From Iningainema tapete BLCC-T55 (GTDB lineage Bacteria; Cyanobacteriota; Cyanobacteriia; Cyanobacteriales; Nostocaceae): 64,000 nucleotides of DNA. The stretch spans positions 1 to 64,000 of the forward strand of contig NZ_JACXAE010000091.1 in assembly GCF_014698965.1 (NCBI RefSeq), given 5' to 3'. How positions within the stretch are numbered: position 1 is the stretch's first letter; each line of letters opens with the position of its first letter. The translations under genes and the position numbers were made by a program. Below the pieces are notes generated by a model. The model had not been told where the DNA came from. It was given only the letters and a program-made list of their open reading frames with translations, and searched no databases. This document shows, one piece after another, positions 18,370 to 27,992 of the stretch.

Positions 18370-18976
18370 TTCTAATTATAAATTTATCAAAACAATATGC
18401 ATCAACTAAAAATATTTCTGTTCACTCAATAACCAATGACAAAGAACGACCCTAATCAATACTACTCAGTTAAGCTTAAAAATACGAAAATACGTAGGTT
18501 GGGTTGAGGAACGAAACCCAACATTTATAGGCATTTGTTGGGTTTCACTATAGTTCAACCCAACCTACAAAAATTCTCAGCCCTTGCAGTATTGCGACCC
18601 TAATAAGTCAATATACATTTTAAATGCTCACGCAGCTTAAAGGACAAATAACATGAGAGGTAGCTAAACTACTTATTATTACCTATATCAATAGATATAT
18701 ATCTAGTTATAGATATATAAATGATTGCTTAAGGTGGTAGAAGTATGATATTTCTGAGAAATAGTGTAGGGGCTAGATAATTTCCTGTTGCTCAGGGTTA
18801 AACCTTAGTAAATTTTTTTGCTGATAGGTAGAGAGTTATACTGTCTAAGTGACTAAAAAATTACTTAATAAAACATGGGAACAATCATGTTAATAAAGCC
18901 CAAATAGCTAAGCATTTCCCACAAGATTTTGCTTTAAAACAATCAAAATAATCTATATACAATTTCAGCAAGATAA
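18370..18976. other. divergent intergenic region upstream of kdpA (607 bp)
   Basis: Spacer between the response regulator and kdpA. Apart from a nested palindrome at 18494-18568 it is AT-rich with no open frame. The 400 bp before kdpA should carry the kdp promoter and any potassium-dependent control. I looked for a c-di-AMP (ydaO-type) riboswitch, which precedes K+ genes in some bacteria, and did not recognise its conserved core. Confidence 0.45.
18494..18568. repeat. nested palindromic repeat (GTAGGTTGGGTT type)
   Basis: The outer arms GTAGGTTGGGTTGA (18494-18507) and TTCAACCCAACCTAC (18554-18568) and the inner arms GAAACCCAACA (18513-18523) and TGTTGGGTTTC (18536-18546) form a 75-bp imperfect cruciform. 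The shape is that of a REP-like or MITE-like element. Only one copy is in this window, so its spread must be checked in the genome. Confidence 0.75.
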
Positions 18977-20683
18977 ATGGGACAAGGATTTTTACAAATT
19001 GGGATAACGCTTTGTATTATAATAGCAATCACTCCGCTATTAGGAAAGTACATAGCTCGTGTATTCATGGGAGAGAAAACACTACTCGATCCCGTGATGA
19101 ACCCTGTGGAGAGAATAATCTACGCATTATCAGGTGTGCGTGTCCAAGATGATATGACAGGTTGGCAGTATATCCGGGCGGTACTATTAAGCAACCTGAT
19201 TATGGGCATTTTAGTGTTTTTGCTATTAATAAGTCAGAGATTTCTTCCTTTAAATCCGACAAGTTTAGCTTCCCCAACCTGGGATACAGTGCTGCACACA
19301 ACTATTTCATTTCTAACAAATACCGATCAACAACACTATTCTGGGGAGACAACCTTAAGTTATCTCAGCCAAACAGTTGCTTTAGCGTTTTTGATGTTCA
19401 CTTCAGCTGCTACTGGGTTAGCCGTGGGAATTGCCTTTATTCGTGGGTTGACAGGTAGCGCAGTAGGAAATTTTTATGTTGATTTGACACGTTCGATTAC
19501 ACGTATATTGTTACCTCTATCAATTATTGGTGCGATCGCCTTACTTTCATTAGGTGTACCACAAACCTTACTTGGTCCGCAAGTTGTCACTACCTTGGAG
19601 GGAGGTACACAGTATATAGCTAGAGGTCCGGTAGCTTCTTTTGAGATAATTAAACAGTTGGGAGAAAATGGCGGTGGCTTTTTTGCCATCAACTCGGCAC
19701 ACCCATTTGAAAATCCCAATGCTGCTTCTAATTTACTCGAAATCATTGCCATGATTGCTATTCCGGCAGCACTAATTTATACCTATGGATTATTTGCTCG
19801 CAACACAAAACAAGCTTGGTTACTATTTTGGATGGTATTCGCCATCTATGTAGTTTTGATTGGCGTGACTTCTGTGGGTGAGTATCAAGGTAATCCCCTT
19901 GTCAATAACACTTTAGGAGGATATCCGCAGCCTAATTTAGAAGGTAAAGAACTAAGATTTGGTTGGGCGCAAACAGCATTGTGGGCAGTCACAACTACCG
20001 GAACAATGTGTGGTGCTGTGAATGGAATGCACGATTCTCTCATGCCACAAGGACAATTCTCTACTCTACTGAACTTATTTTTGCAAATTGTTTGGGGTGG
20101 TCAAGGCACGGGAACTGCATACCTGTTCATATATCTAATTCTTACTGTTTTCATTACTGGATTAATGGTAGGACGTACTCCAGAGTTTTTGGGACGCAAA
20201 ATAGAAAAGCGCGAAATAGTTCTAGCCAGTGTAGTACTGCTGATCCACCCAATTGCAGTATTAATTCCCAGTGCGATCACTTTAACATTTCCCGAAGTGC
20301 TTTCGGGAATTAGCAACCCTGGCTTTCACGGTATCTCGCAAGTAGTATATGAATACGCTTCAGCTGGCGCAAACAATGGTTCTGGTTTTGAAGGTTTAGC
20401 AGATTCCCAGCCTGCCTCCACAGCTTTGTGGTGGAACCTGACTACCAGTGTGAGCATTTTAATCGGACGTTACATTCCCATTATTGCCATCTTACTTTTA
20501 GCAGATAGCATGGCTCACAAACAACCAGTACCCGAAACACCAGGTACTCTCAGAACTGATTCCACATTATTTACAGTCATCACAGCGGGAATAATTCTCA
20601 TTTTAGGAGTACTAACTTTCTTTCCCGTTTTAGCTTTAGGTCCCATCGCCGAAGGTATTAAATTAGCCAGCGGTGGCAAATAA
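18977..20683 (+). CDS. kdpA: potassium-transporting ATPase subunit A
   Basis: The 568-residue K+-channel-like subunit of the high-affinity KdpFABC pump, in the inner membrane. It has the family's multi-span hydrophobic pattern and the pore-loop sequences expected of the four K+-filter repeats ([46 protein letters not shown] and [11 protein letters not shown]). Length is normal for the family. It is the first gene of kdpABGCD, 31 bp before kdpB. Expression in related cyanobacteria is induced by potassium limitation; here the controlling sequences should be in the 400 bp upstream. Confidence 0.97.
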   Translation: MGQGFLQIGITLCIIIAITPLLGKYIARVFMGEKTLLDPVMNPVERIIYALSGVRVQDDMTGWQYIRAVLLSNLIMGILVFLLLISQRFLPLNPTSLASPTWDTVLHTTISFLTNTDQQHYSGETTLSYLSQTVALAFLMFTSAATGLAVGIAFIRGLTGSAVGNFYVDLTRSITRILLPLSIIGAIALLSLGVPQTLLGPQVVTTLEGGTQYIARGPVASFEIIKQLGENGGGFFAINSAHPFENPNAASNLLEIIAMIAIPAALIYTYGLFARNTKQAWLLFWMVFAIYVVLIGVTSVGEYQGNPLVNNTLGGYPQPNLEGKELRFGWAQTALWAVTTTGTMCGAVNGMHDSLMPQGQFSTLLNLFLQIVWGGQGTGTAYLFIYLILTVFITGLMVGRTPEFLGRKIEKREIVLASVVLLIHPIAVLIPSAITLTFPEVLSGISNPGFHGISQVVYEYASAGANNGSGFEGLADSQPASTALWWNLTTSVSILIGRYIPIIAILLLADSMAHKQPVPETPGTLRTDSTLFTVITAGIILILGVLTFFPVLALGPIAEGIKLASGGK

Positions 20684-20714
20684 CTACGGAATTTGTTAAT
20701 GGTTAATTGTTGAT

Positions 20715-22799
20715 ATGGACTCCCCTAAATCTTCAGGACGTAAAAGCGATCGCCGTCAAGCAAATAAAAAGTCCAAAGTAAATAACAAAGGACTCTACAT
20801 AAGAGCGATTAAAGACGCCTTCGTCAAGCTTAATCCCAAATACGCAATTAAAAATCCGGTGATGTTTTTAGTGTGGCTCGGCACGATCATCACCTTACTA
20901 CTCACAATCGATCCATACCTCTTTGGTCCAGTTTCCGGTAAAAACCTGCAACTGTTTAACGGATTAATTACGGCAATTTTGTTCTTCACCGTTTTATTTG
21001 CTAACTATGCTGAAGCTGTGGCAGAAGGACGGGGTAAGGCGCAAGCCGATGCTTTGCGCTCAACAAAGTCAGAGACAACCGCCAAAAAACTTTCCCCCGA
21101 AGGCGCAGTTACAGAAGTATCTTCCACTAGCTTGAGTCGTGGCGATACTGTCTACGTAGTTGCTGGTGATATTATTCCCGCCGATGGGGAAGTGATTATG
21201 GGTGTTGCCAGTGTAGATGAATCAGCAATTACCGGGGAATCTGCACCAGTATTAAAAGAAACAGGTTCAGACGTAGCTAGTTCAGTTACTGGTGGGACTC
21301 GTATTATATCAGATGAGTTAATTATCCGCATCACATCAGACCCAGGTAAAGGGTTTATTGATCGGATGATTGCTTTAGTAGAAGGGGCAGAACGCTCAAA
21401 AACACCAAATGAAATTGCTTTAACGGTGTTGCTAGCAGTTCTCACTTTAGTATTTGTGTTTGTTGTAGTAACTCTACCTGCCATTGCTAATTACGTCAAA
21501 AGTCCAATTAGTGTGGCAATTTTGATTGCTCTTTTGGTGGCGTTGATTCCTACCACAATTGGCGGGTTGCTCAGTGCCATAGGTATTGCTGGTATGGACA
21601 GAGTTGCTCAGTTCAACGTGATTGCTACTTCTGGAAGGGCAGTTGAAGCATGTGGTGATGTCAACACCTTAGTTCTGGATAAAACAGGTACAATTACTTT
21701 AGGTAACCGTTTGGCAGAAGAGTTTGTCCCCATCAACGGTCATTCGATGGACGATATTGCTAATGTGGCTTTAGCGGCAAGTGTATTTGATGATACGCCT
21801 GAGGGAAAATCGATTGTGCGGTTGGCAGAAAGGTTAGGTGCTAGGGTAGATTTTGATCGCGATCGCTCCGTTGGAGTTGAGTTTTCTGCTAAAACCCGTA
21901 TGAGTGGCACAGATTTACCCAATGGCAGCCAAGCTCGTAAAGGTGCTGTTTCTGCAATTAAGGGATTTGTACGTTCTCGCAATGGCAATGATACGCCCGA
22001 ACTTGATGCTGCTTATGAACGAGTTTCCCAACTTGGCGGTACACCTTTGGCGGTAGCTCTTGATGGCGAAATTTACGGTGTCATTTATCTTAAGGATATT
22101 GTTAAACCCGGTATTCGAGAACGTTTTGACCAATTGCGGCGGATGGGAGTTCGTACCATCATGCTCACTGGGGACAACCGCATTACTGCTTCTGTAATTG
22201 CATCAGAAGCGGGGGTGGATGATTTTATTGCTGAAGCTACTCCTGAAGATAAAATTTCGGTGATTCAACGGGAGCAGGCTCAAGGTAAACTTGTGGCAAT
22301 GACGGGGGATGGTACTAATGATGCACCTGCTTTGGCTCAGGCGAATGTTGGGGTAGCAATGAATACTGGTACTCAAGCGGCAAAGGAAGCAGCTAATATG
22401 GTGGATTTGGATTCTGATCCGACTAAGCTGATCGATATTGTGAGTATTGGTAAGCAATTGCTGATTACTCGCGGTGCTTTGACGACGTTTTCTATTGCTA
22501 ATGATATTGCTAAGTATTTTGCTATTATTCCGGTTTTGTTTTCGAGTGCTAATTTGCAAAGTTTGAATGTGATGAAGTTGACTAGTACTAATTCGGCTGT
22601 GCTTTCGGCTTTGATTTATAATGCTTTGATTATTCCTGTTTTGATTCCTTTGGCTTTGACTGGTGTGAAGTTTAGACCTTTGACTTCTAATCAGCTTTTG
22701 CAACGTAATGTTTTGATTTATGGTTTGGGTGGTGTTATTGCTCCTTTTGTTGCTATTAAGTTGATTGATGTTTTGATTACGGCGGTGGGGTTGGGGTAG
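20715..22799 (+). CDS. kdpB: potassium-transporting P-type ATPase subunit B
   Basis: The 694-residue catalytic subunit, a P-type ATPase driving K+ uptake. The phosphorylated aspartate is Asp322 in [10 protein letters not shown]. The dephosphorylation motif is TGES near residue 172, and the hinge [18 protein letters not shown] follows in the C-terminal half. The first 25 residues are very basic ([15 protein letters not shown]), longer and more charged than in E. coli KdpB. From about 22200 onward codon use shifts strongly toward TTG and NNT codons, and this continues through kdpG. The function is secure; the composition change is treated as a finding. Confidence 0.97.
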   Translation: MDSPKSSGRKSDRRQANKKSKVNNKGLYIRAIKDAFVKLNPKYAIKNPVMFLVWLGTIITLLLTIDPYLFGPVSGKNLQLFNGLITAILFFTVLFANYAEAVAEGRGKAQADALRSTKSETTAKKLSPEGAVTEVSSTSLSRGDTVYVVAGDIIPADGEVIMGVASVDESAITGESAPVLKETGSDVASSVTGGTRIISDELIIRITSDPGKGFIDRMIALVEGAERSKTPNEIALTVLLAVLTLVFVFVVVTLPAIANYVKSPISVAILIALLVALIPTTIGGLLSAIGIAGMDRVAQFNVIATSGRAVEACGDVNTLVLDKTGTITLGNRLAEEFVPINGHSMDDIANVALAASVFDDTPEGKSIVRLAERLGARVDFDRDRSVGVEFSAKTRMSGTDLPNGSQARKGAVSAIKGFVRSRNGNDTPELDAAYERVSQLGGTPLAVALDGEIYGVIYLKDIVKPGIRERFDQLRRMGVRTIMLTGDNRITASVIASEAGVDDFIAEATPEDKISVIQREQAQGKLVAMTGDGTNDAPALAQANVGVAMNTGTQAAKEAANMVDLDSDPTKLIDIVSIGKQLLITRGALTTFSIANDIAKYFAIIPVLFSSANLQSLNVMKLTSTNSAVLSALIYNALIIPVLIPLALTGVKFRPLTSNQLLQRNVLIYGLGGVIAPFVAIKLIDVLITAVGLG

Positions 22800-22805
22800 T
22801 TGTTG

Positions 22806-22833
22806 AACCGCGAAGACGCGAAGGACGCGAAGA
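22806..22833. repeat. GAAGACGC-type short tandem repeat
   Basis: The spacer between kdpB and kdpG holds the repeating sequence AACCGCGAAGACGCG followed by AAGGACGCGAAG. The same motif occurs in reverse orientation at about 31940-31966. It lies directly before kdpG, where the AAGAAAG could act as a weak ribosome-binding site. Confidence 0.7.
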
Positions 22834-22839
22834 AAGATT

Positions 22840-23112
22840 ATGAAGAATAAGGTTGATAAATTGGCTAAGTTTTTGTCTACAGATTTGGTGGAGATGATTT
22901 TGTATGTTTGGGGGCAATGGCGGGAGCAACGGTTGCCTTTGGTTGTTTTTTTGGGATTGTGTTTGAATTTGCTTATTGCTCCTGTGGTTTATGCTGCTGC
23001 TGATGGTACGTTGGAACGTCGTTCTGCTTGGGCTATTGGTGTTTTGGGTTTGGTGACTTTGGCTGTTGTTGTTTATTTGTTTATGGTTGTTTTTCAGCCT
23101 GAGCGTTTTTAA
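22840..23112 (+). CDS. kdpG: KdpG-like small membrane protein with KdpF-like C-terminus
   Basis: A 90-residue protein between kdpB and kdpC, the position of kdpG in the Anabaena kdp operons. It has two hydrophobic spans, about 31-52 (LPLVVFLGLCLNLLIAP) and 65-85 (AIGVLGLVTLAVVVYLFMVV). The second span with its FQPERF ending resembles the 29-residue E. coli KdpF peptide (..YLVYALINAEAF), which stabilises the Kdp complex. I infer that it is the cyanobacterial counterpart of KdpF with an N-terminal extension, acting in the membrane with KdpABC. Codon use is extreme: nearly all Leu codons are TTG. The start is the ATG 4 codons before the first Leu; no other start fits. Confidence 0.85.
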   Translation: MKNKVDKLAKFLSTDLVEMILYVWGQWREQRLPLVVFLGLCLNLLIAPVVYAAADGTLERRSAWAIGVLGLVTLAVVVYLFMVVFQPERF

Positions 23113-23154
23113 GTTGTTTAGAGTTTGATTTTATGAGGCTGTTGAGAAGTTTTT

Positions 23155-23760
23155 ATGTCTATTGTTCGAGAAGCTGCTAAGGCGGTTCGCATTACTTTAA
23201 TTCTTTGGGTGCTAACGGCTATTATCTATCCTTTATTGATTCTTTTAGTTGGTCAAATTCCTTTTCTTCAAGATAAGGCTAATGGTAGTATCGTTAGGAA
23301 TTTTCAAGATCAACCTTATGGTTCGGCTTTGATTGGGCAACAGTTTCGCTCTGAACGGTATTTTCAAGGTCGTCCAAGTACGGTTAGGTATAGTCAAGGT
23401 AAAGATGCTAAACCAACTGGTTTGTCAGGAGCAAGTAATCTCGCTCCTAGTAATCCAGATTTATTAAGTAGGGTAGTAGACAAGGCAACCAGACTTAAAG
23501 ATGAGAATATTGAGTCTGTTGCTGATTTAATCTATTCTTCAGGGTCTGGCTTAGATCCCCATATTTCTTTACGAGCGGCACGAGAACAGTTTGAGCGGGT
23601 GGCTCGTGCTCGTAATATTAGACCAGATGAGTTAGTTCCTTTGTTGAATAGATATACAGAAGGTCGGTTTTTAGGAATTTTTGGCGAACCTGGTGTGAAT
23701 ATTCTTAGACTAAATTATGCTTTGGATCTGGATGAATTTAATCGTCAGCGCAATAAATAA
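23155..23760 (+). CDS. kdpC: potassium-transporting ATPase subunit C
   Basis: A 201-residue KdpC, a single-span periplasmic subunit that helps ATP binding and assembly of the pump. The N-terminal membrane segment is about 13-33 (ITLILWVLTAIIYPLLILL). The conserved periplasmic region shows GSALIGQQF, FQGRPSTVRY, GASNLAPSNPDL, LDPHISLRAA and the closing VNILRLNYALD. The length is normal. It follows kdpG by 42 bp and precedes kdpD by 82 bp. The kdpC-kdpD spacer holds short repeats of ATTAGCAATTAACAATT. Confidence 0.96.
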   Translation: MSIVREAAKAVRITLILWVLTAIIYPLLILLVGQIPFLQDKANGSIVRNFQDQPYGSALIGQQFRSERYFQGRPSTVRYSQGKDAKPTGLSGASNLAPSNPDLLSRVVDKATRLKDENIESVADLIYSSGSGLDPHISLRAAREQFERVARARNIRPDELVPLLNRYTEGRFLGIFGEPGVNILRLNYALDLDEFNRQRNK

Positions 23761-23842
23761 ATGCTAACAGCTAATTGTTTATGAGAGATTTGGAATGTGC
23801 CATTAACAATTAGCAATTAACAATTATCAATTCCCAGGTAAT

Positions 23843-25033
23843 ATGAATATTAAAGGCGATTTTTTAAATAATTCTAACTTTCCTAAGTTAGAAAATAAAT
23901 CCTTGCCTCCTCTTTCTTATGAACTAAGTTCACCACGCCGAGGGAAATACAAAATATTTATTGGTATGGCTCCTGGGGTAGGTAAAACCTATCGGATGCT
24001 GGAGGAAGCTCATGCACTTAAGAAGGAAGGGGTTGATGTTGTTATTGGGCTTTTGGAAACTCACGGACGTAAGGAGACGGCACAAAAGGCTGAGGGTTTG
24101 GAGATGATCGCCCGCAAGCAAATTGAGCGGGGTGGGTTGACTTTGACAGAAATGGATACGGATGCGATTATTGCACGCTCGCCTCAGTTGGTACTAATTG
24201 ATGAATTGGCTCATACTAATGTCCCTGGTTCTCTCAGAGAAAAACGCTACCAAGATGTAGAAGTTATTTTGGCTCAAGGCATTGATGTTTATTCGACAAT
24301 GAATATTCAGCATTTGGAAAGTCTCAATGACTTGGTAGCTAAGATTACAGGTGTAGTTGTCCGAGAACGTGTTCCTGACCGTATTTTAGAGGAAGCTACG
24401 GAGGTAGTAGTAATAGATGTGACCCCAGAAACGCTTCAGGAACGGTTGCTGGAAGGTAAAATATATGCACCACAAAAAATTCAACAATCTCTCGATAACT
24501 TTTTTCAACGCCGTAATTTAATTGCTTTGCGAGAATTGGCATTGCGCGAAGTTGCTGATAATGTTGAAGAAGATGCTATTGCCTCTACTCCTCAAGGCCA
24601 GTTTTGTAACATACATGAGCGAGTTATGGTCTGTGTATCTACTTACCCTAATTCAGTACAACTACTACGGCGGGGAGCAAGAATTGCTGGGTACATGAAT
24701 GCTCCTCTTTTTACTGTATATGTCGCCCATCCAGAGCGCTTTATCACTAAGGAAGAAAGTTTATACCTGGAAACTTTTGAAAAGCTGTGCAAAGAATTTG
24801 AAGGTACATTCATTCGTGTTACTAGTAATGATATAGCCGAAGCAATTGCGCAAGTGGCAGAAAAGTACCGCATCACCCAAATAGTGATTGGTGCTTCTCA
24901 GCGATCGCGTTGGCAAATTTTATTCAAAGGTTCCTTAACTCACAAGTTACTACGATTACTCAAAGATGTAGATTTACATATCATTTCTACAGAAAAAAAT
25001 GGCATCCCCAATCGTCCAGCAATGGAAGATTAG
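23843..25033 (+). CDS. kdpD: truncated KdpD (sensor N-terminal domain without kinase)
   Basis: A 396-residue protein equal to the cytoplasmic N-terminal part of KdpD. The KdpD domain covers about 33-240, with Walker A GMAPGVGKT at 41-49, LVLIDELAHTN as Walker B, RYQDVEVILAQGIDVYSTMN, and the conserved ALRELALREVAD. A universal-stress-like domain follows (about 255-385: VMVCVSTYPNS, ITQIVIGASQRSRWQ). The four membrane spans, GAF region and histidine kinase of full KdpD are absent, and the gene ends cleanly. Short KdpD is a known feature of Anabaena-type kdp operons. With no kdpE adjacent, how it signals is unresolved; it may bind c-di-AMP or nucleotides through the stress-like domain, as reported for some firmicute KdpD proteins. 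That is inference. Confidence 0.95.
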   Translation: MNIKGDFLNNSNFPKLENKSLPPLSYELSSPRRGKYKIFIGMAPGVGKTYRMLEEAHALKKEGVDVVIGLLETHGRKETAQKAEGLEMIARKQIERGGLTLTEMDTDAIIARSPQLVLIDELAHTNVPGSLREKRYQDVEVILAQGIDVYSTMNIQHLESLNDLVAKITGVVVRERVPDRILEEATEVVVIDVTPETLQERLLEGKIYAPQKIQQSLDNFFQRRNLIALRELALREVADNVEEDAIASTPQGQFCNIHERVMVCVSTYPNSVQLLRRGARIAGYMNAPLFTVYVAHPERFITKEESLYLETFEKLCKEFEGTFIRVTSNDIAEAIAQVAEKYRITQIVIGASQRSRWQILFKGSLTHKLLRLLKDVDLHIISTEKNGIPNRPAMED

Positions 25034-25059
25034 TAAAATGTCAACAAAAAGTTTAGTTT

Positions 25060-25093
25060 GTAGTAAGCGCTTTAGCGCTAAAGTGCTTACTAC
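25060..25093. terminator. hairpin after kdpD (TAGTAAGCGC family)
   Basis: GTAGTAAGC-CTTTA pairs with TAAAG-GCTTACTAC, the best-formed member of the family also seen at 6392 and 60732. It lies 27 bp after the kdpD stop and 22 bp before anmK. It may terminate the kdp transcript and so separate it from anmK. Confidence 0.55.
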
Positions 25094-25115
25094 AAAATCT
25101 CAAAACTAAAATCGA

Positions 25116-26270
25116 ATGACTCTTGTAATTGGTTTAATCAGTGGTACATCTGTAGATGGTATAGATGCTGCCTTAGTAGATATTACTGGTACAGATTTAG
25201 ACATCAAAATTGAACTAGTAGCAGGTGCAACGTATCCCTACTCAACCGAACTAAGAGAGCAAATTCTCGCAGTTTGTGGTGGCGCTGCCCTCAACATGGC
25301 TCAATTGGCTCAATTAGATGATGCGATCGCTTTTGCTTTTGCCCAAGCAGCTCAGAATATTCAAATCGGACAGCAAAAGGCTACTTTGATTGGTTCCCAC
25401 GGTCAAACAGTTTACCATAGACCACCTCCGGGAGTGGGGGAAATTTCCCAACCCAAAATCGGTTATTCCCTTCAACTTGGTCGTGGTGCTATAATTGCTA
25501 ATACTACGGGTATTACTACTGTCAGTAATTTTCGTGTAGCAGATGTTGCTATTGGTGGTCACGGTGCGCCTTTAGTACCTCGTATCGATGCAGCTTTGCT
25601 CAGTCATCCTGTAGAAGCTCGTTGTGTTCAAAATATAGGTGGTATTGGTAATGTTACTCATATACCATCAAGAGATGACAACTGGTTGACAAAAGTTCGT
25701 GCTTGGGATACAGGACCAGGAAATAGTCTTTTAGATTTGGCAGTGTACCATTTAACTAAGGGTACAAAAACTTACGATCAAGATGGCGCTTGGGCAGCGA
25801 GTGGTACTCCGTGTCATCCTTTGGTGGAACAATGGCTGAGCCAAGACTACTTTCATACACCACCACCCAAATCCACAGGAAGAGAGTTATTCGGTGACAC
25901 ATACTTACATCAATGTATACAAGATGCTGAACCCTACCAACTCAGTCCCGCCGACTTTTTGGCTACCTTGACAGAACTTACAGCCGCTTCCATTGTTCAC
26001 AGTTACCGTACTTTTCTACCGCAAATGCCACAGCGAGTGCTACTGTGTGGCGGTGGTAGTCGCAATCTTTATCTCAAAAGTCGATTGCAGCAGTTGTTGA
26101 CATCGATACCAGTTTCAACTACAGATGAAGTTGGTTTGAATGCTGATTTTAAAGAAGCGATCGCTTTTGCAGTTTTAGCTTACTGGCGACAGTTGGGTAC
26201 TCCTGGCAACCTACCTACCGCCACTGGCGCACCTCAAGAAGTGCTTTTGGGCGAAATCTGGCAAGCATGA
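25116..26270 (+). CDS. anmK: anhydro-N-acetylmuramic acid kinase
   Basis: A 384-residue enzyme that phosphorylates and hydrolyses 1,6-anhydro-MurNAc to MurNAc-6-phosphate in peptidoglycan recycling, in the cytoplasm. Family motifs are clear: [20 protein letters not shown] at the N-terminus (phosphate-1 loop), [24 protein letters not shown] with the catalytic Asp, [24 protein letters not shown] and [13 protein letters not shown]. The length matches the family. It follows the kdp operon on the same strand but is separated from it by a hairpin, and has no functional link to it that I can see. No murQ-like partner is in the window. Confidence 0.96.
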   Translation: MTLVIGLISGTSVDGIDAALVDITGTDLDIKIELVAGATYPYSTELREQILAVCGGAALNMAQLAQLDDAIAFAFAQAAQNIQIGQQKATLIGSHGQTVYHRPPPGVGEISQPKIGYSLQLGRGAIIANTTGITTVSNFRVADVAIGGHGAPLVPRIDAALLSHPVEARCVQNIGGIGNVTHIPSRDDNWLTKVRAWDTGPGNSLLDLAVYHLTKGTKTYDQDGAWAASGTPCHPLVEQWLSQDYFHTPPPKSTGRELFGDTYLHQCIQDAEPYQLSPADFLATLTELTAASIVHSYRTFLPQMPQRVLLCGGGSRNLYLKSRLQQLLTSIPVSTTDEVGLNADFKEAIAFAVLAYWRQLGTPGNLPTATGAPQEVLLGEIWQA

Positions 26271-26282
26271 ACCCCACCCTAG

Positions 26283-26305
26283 CCCTCCCCTTAATAAGGG
26301 GAGGG
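26283..26305. terminator. hairpin after anmK
   Basis: CCCTCCCCTTA (26283-26293) pairs perfectly with TAAGGGGAGGG (26295-26305) around a single unpaired base. It lies 12 bp after the anmK stop and upstream of the end of the convergent glycosyltransferase gene. It is GC-rich and well placed for a bidirectional terminator. Confidence 0.6.
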
Positions 26306-26393
26306 TTGGGAGGGGTATATATCTACCTTGTGAGTGAAAACATGATAAGGGGAGGGTTGGGGTAGGGTAATCTACTTTGTTAGTGAAAACACG
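26294..26393. repeat. tandem ~50-bp duplication covering the 3' end of the GT39-like gene
   Basis: Unit 1 (26294-26344) and unit 2 (26345-26393) both run ATAAGGGGAGGGTTGGG, a short variable part, then TCTACNTTGTNAGTGAAAAC. Unit 2 contains the last codons and stop of the minus-strand glycosyltransferase gene, so unit 1 is a slightly diverged copy of that gene end plus its downstream spacer. Confidence 0.75.
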
Positions 26394-27976
26394 TAAATAG
26401 ATACGTTTTCTTCTCTACCAGGGTAGTCTTTTTTCTGCCGTAATGGGTAGAGTTGTTTTAATCTAGACAAGAATACATTAGCTCGACTGTATTTCATTTG
26501 TCCGACATCCGCTAAAACCAAATTCTCTTGAATTAGAGCTAACTCTCGATAGCCTTTGCGTGCCTCTTCTTGAATACGCTGTTCTATATCTGATATTAAT
26601 GTTGGTTGCTCCCATATTTTGGCATAACCTTGAGGTCTAAATATTTCTGGATTTTGCCAACGCGCAAAGCCATGTAGTTTTACTTGGTGCTGTCTCATAT
26701 AGTATCCAAAGGTAGGACCTAAATAGTCAGGATTGACAAGGTAAATAGTATTTCCATGAGACTTTTGCACTAAATCAGCAGCCAGTAACCTGATCCCTGA
26801 TTTATTTTGATTTCCTAAAGATAAAGCACTTAGCGAATTAGGTAATACCAACCAACAGAGTAGCAACGCTACGGCAAAGTGTAGACTCAACTTTTTCCAT
26901 CTGCTATTGCAGTAGCTGTAAATTAACTGTCCAAGAGCAACCAACCAACTGGCATAAAGTACCCAGGCAATGGGGGCAAAGGGAAAAATATATCGATCAT
27001 ACGATAAAGAAAGAGCTGCCTGTGCTGAGAAAAGTATGATGAAGCACGTACTAAGAATAATTGTCGATGGATTAAAAACTTGATTCCAACGGTAAGAAGA
27101 CTGCTTAAATTGAGTGAATAACCGTTGCACTCCCAGAGCTAAGGTCAAAAAAATCAGTAGTCTGGCAGTCTTGTTACCTCTGCCTGTTGGGATGGTATAA
27201 GTTATATGTTCAAATAACAAATTTACTCTGCGCAACAAAGGTTCTTTCTCTATCCAAGGTGTGCCTATCTGGAAGTGATTTAAGAAAATTGGCAACCACG
27301 GCGCATATAGCAAAAAGATTACTCCGAAAGCAATAGCAAAAGGTTTCAACCTCACATTTGCGATCCGAAGTAATTTGAGGCAGATAGTAATGAAGATGAG
27401 ACTAAAAACTACTAATAGACCTGTATACTGAACATACAACAGTATAGTTGTACAAATTACAAAGCCAATTAAATACCTTGTTTGGGATTTGCTTACTACC
27501 GCTTGACAGTACATTAGTAATGTCAAACAACATAGCAAAGCTGTTATGGTGTAAGGTCTAGCCTCTTGAGAATAATAAATAGCTGATGGGATTACAGTAG
27601 TGATTGTTGCTGCGATGATCCCCGCACTATTTGAACTAGCAACTCTACCTAAAGCATAGGTAGCAGGAATTATTAATATACCAAAAATCAACGCAGGTAG
27701 TTTAAATACTACTTCTTCTACCCCAAACCATTGCATCCATTGATGCATAATTAGGTAAAAGCCAGGAGGATTAAGTTCGCTGATGGTAACTGTCTTAATT
27801 AATTCAGCAAAATTGGTCGGCAGTGCATCAAAATAAGTAGATGCCTCATCACGGTATAAACCTTGTCCAAGACTAGGTAGACGTAACCACACACCTATTA
27901 ATATTAGACCAATCAGCAAATAAATATCATTCACCTTTAGTAAAGGTTTAGATTGGGCAGGATGAGAAGTGAGCAT
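26372..27976 (-). CDS. GT39/ArnT-like membrane glycosyltransferase
   Basis: A 534-residue integral membrane protein with about a dozen hydrophobic spans. The first luminal loop has the hallmark GLYRDEASTYFD (the Asp-Glu pair used by GT-C enzymes of the PMT/ArnT family) followed by ELNPPGFYLIMHQWM. A soluble C-terminal part follows from about residue 400. Such enzymes move a sugar from a polyprenyl-phosphate carrier onto a lipid, protein or polysaccharide on the outer face of the inner membrane. The gene lies 16 bp downstream of a polyprenyl-phosphate sugar synthase-like gene, which would make its donor; the pair probably forms an operon. Acceptor and sugar are unknown. The final codons lie within a tandem duplication. 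Confidence 0.85.
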   Translation of the reverse strand: MLTSHPAQSKPLLKVNDIYLLIGLILIGVWLRLPSLGQGLYRDEASTYFDALPTNFAELIKTVTISELNPPGFYLIMHQWMQWFGVEEVVFKLPALIFGILIIPATYALGRVASSNSAGIIAATITTVIPSAIYYSQEARPYTITALLCCLTLLMYCQAVVSKSQTRYLIGFVICTTILLYVQYTGLLVVFSLIFITICLKLLRIANVRLKPFAIAFGVIFLLYAPWLPIFLNHFQIGTPWIEKEPLLRRVNLLFEHITYTIPTGRGNKTARLLIFLTLALGVQRLFTQFKQSSYRWNQVFNPSTIILSTCFIILFSAQAALSLSYDRYIFPFAPIAWVLYASWLVALGQLIYSYCNSRWKKLSLHFAVALLLCWLVLPNSLSALSLGNQNKSGIRLLAADLVQKSHGNTIYLVNPDYLGPTFGYYMRQHQVKLHGFARWQNPEIFRPQGYAKIWEQPTLISDIEQRIQEEARKGYRELALIQENLVLADVGQMKYSRANVFLSRLKQLYPLRQKKDYPGREENVSIYVFSLTK

Positions 27977-27992
27977 ATTTAATCTTTTACCT

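Noticed and set aside
18570-18976. c-di-AMP riboswitch upstream of kdpA
   Set aside because: The conserved sequence and pairing of the ydaO-type element could not be recognised in this AT-rich stretch.
19963-20313. 116-codon frame inside kdpA
   Set aside because: It overlaps a highly conserved gene in another frame and has no recognisable motif.
22203-22703. 166-codon minus-strand frame opposite kdpB
   Set aside because: Its Ser/Asn/Ile-rich composition is produced by the TTG/NNT-biased opposite strand. No start signal or family is seen.
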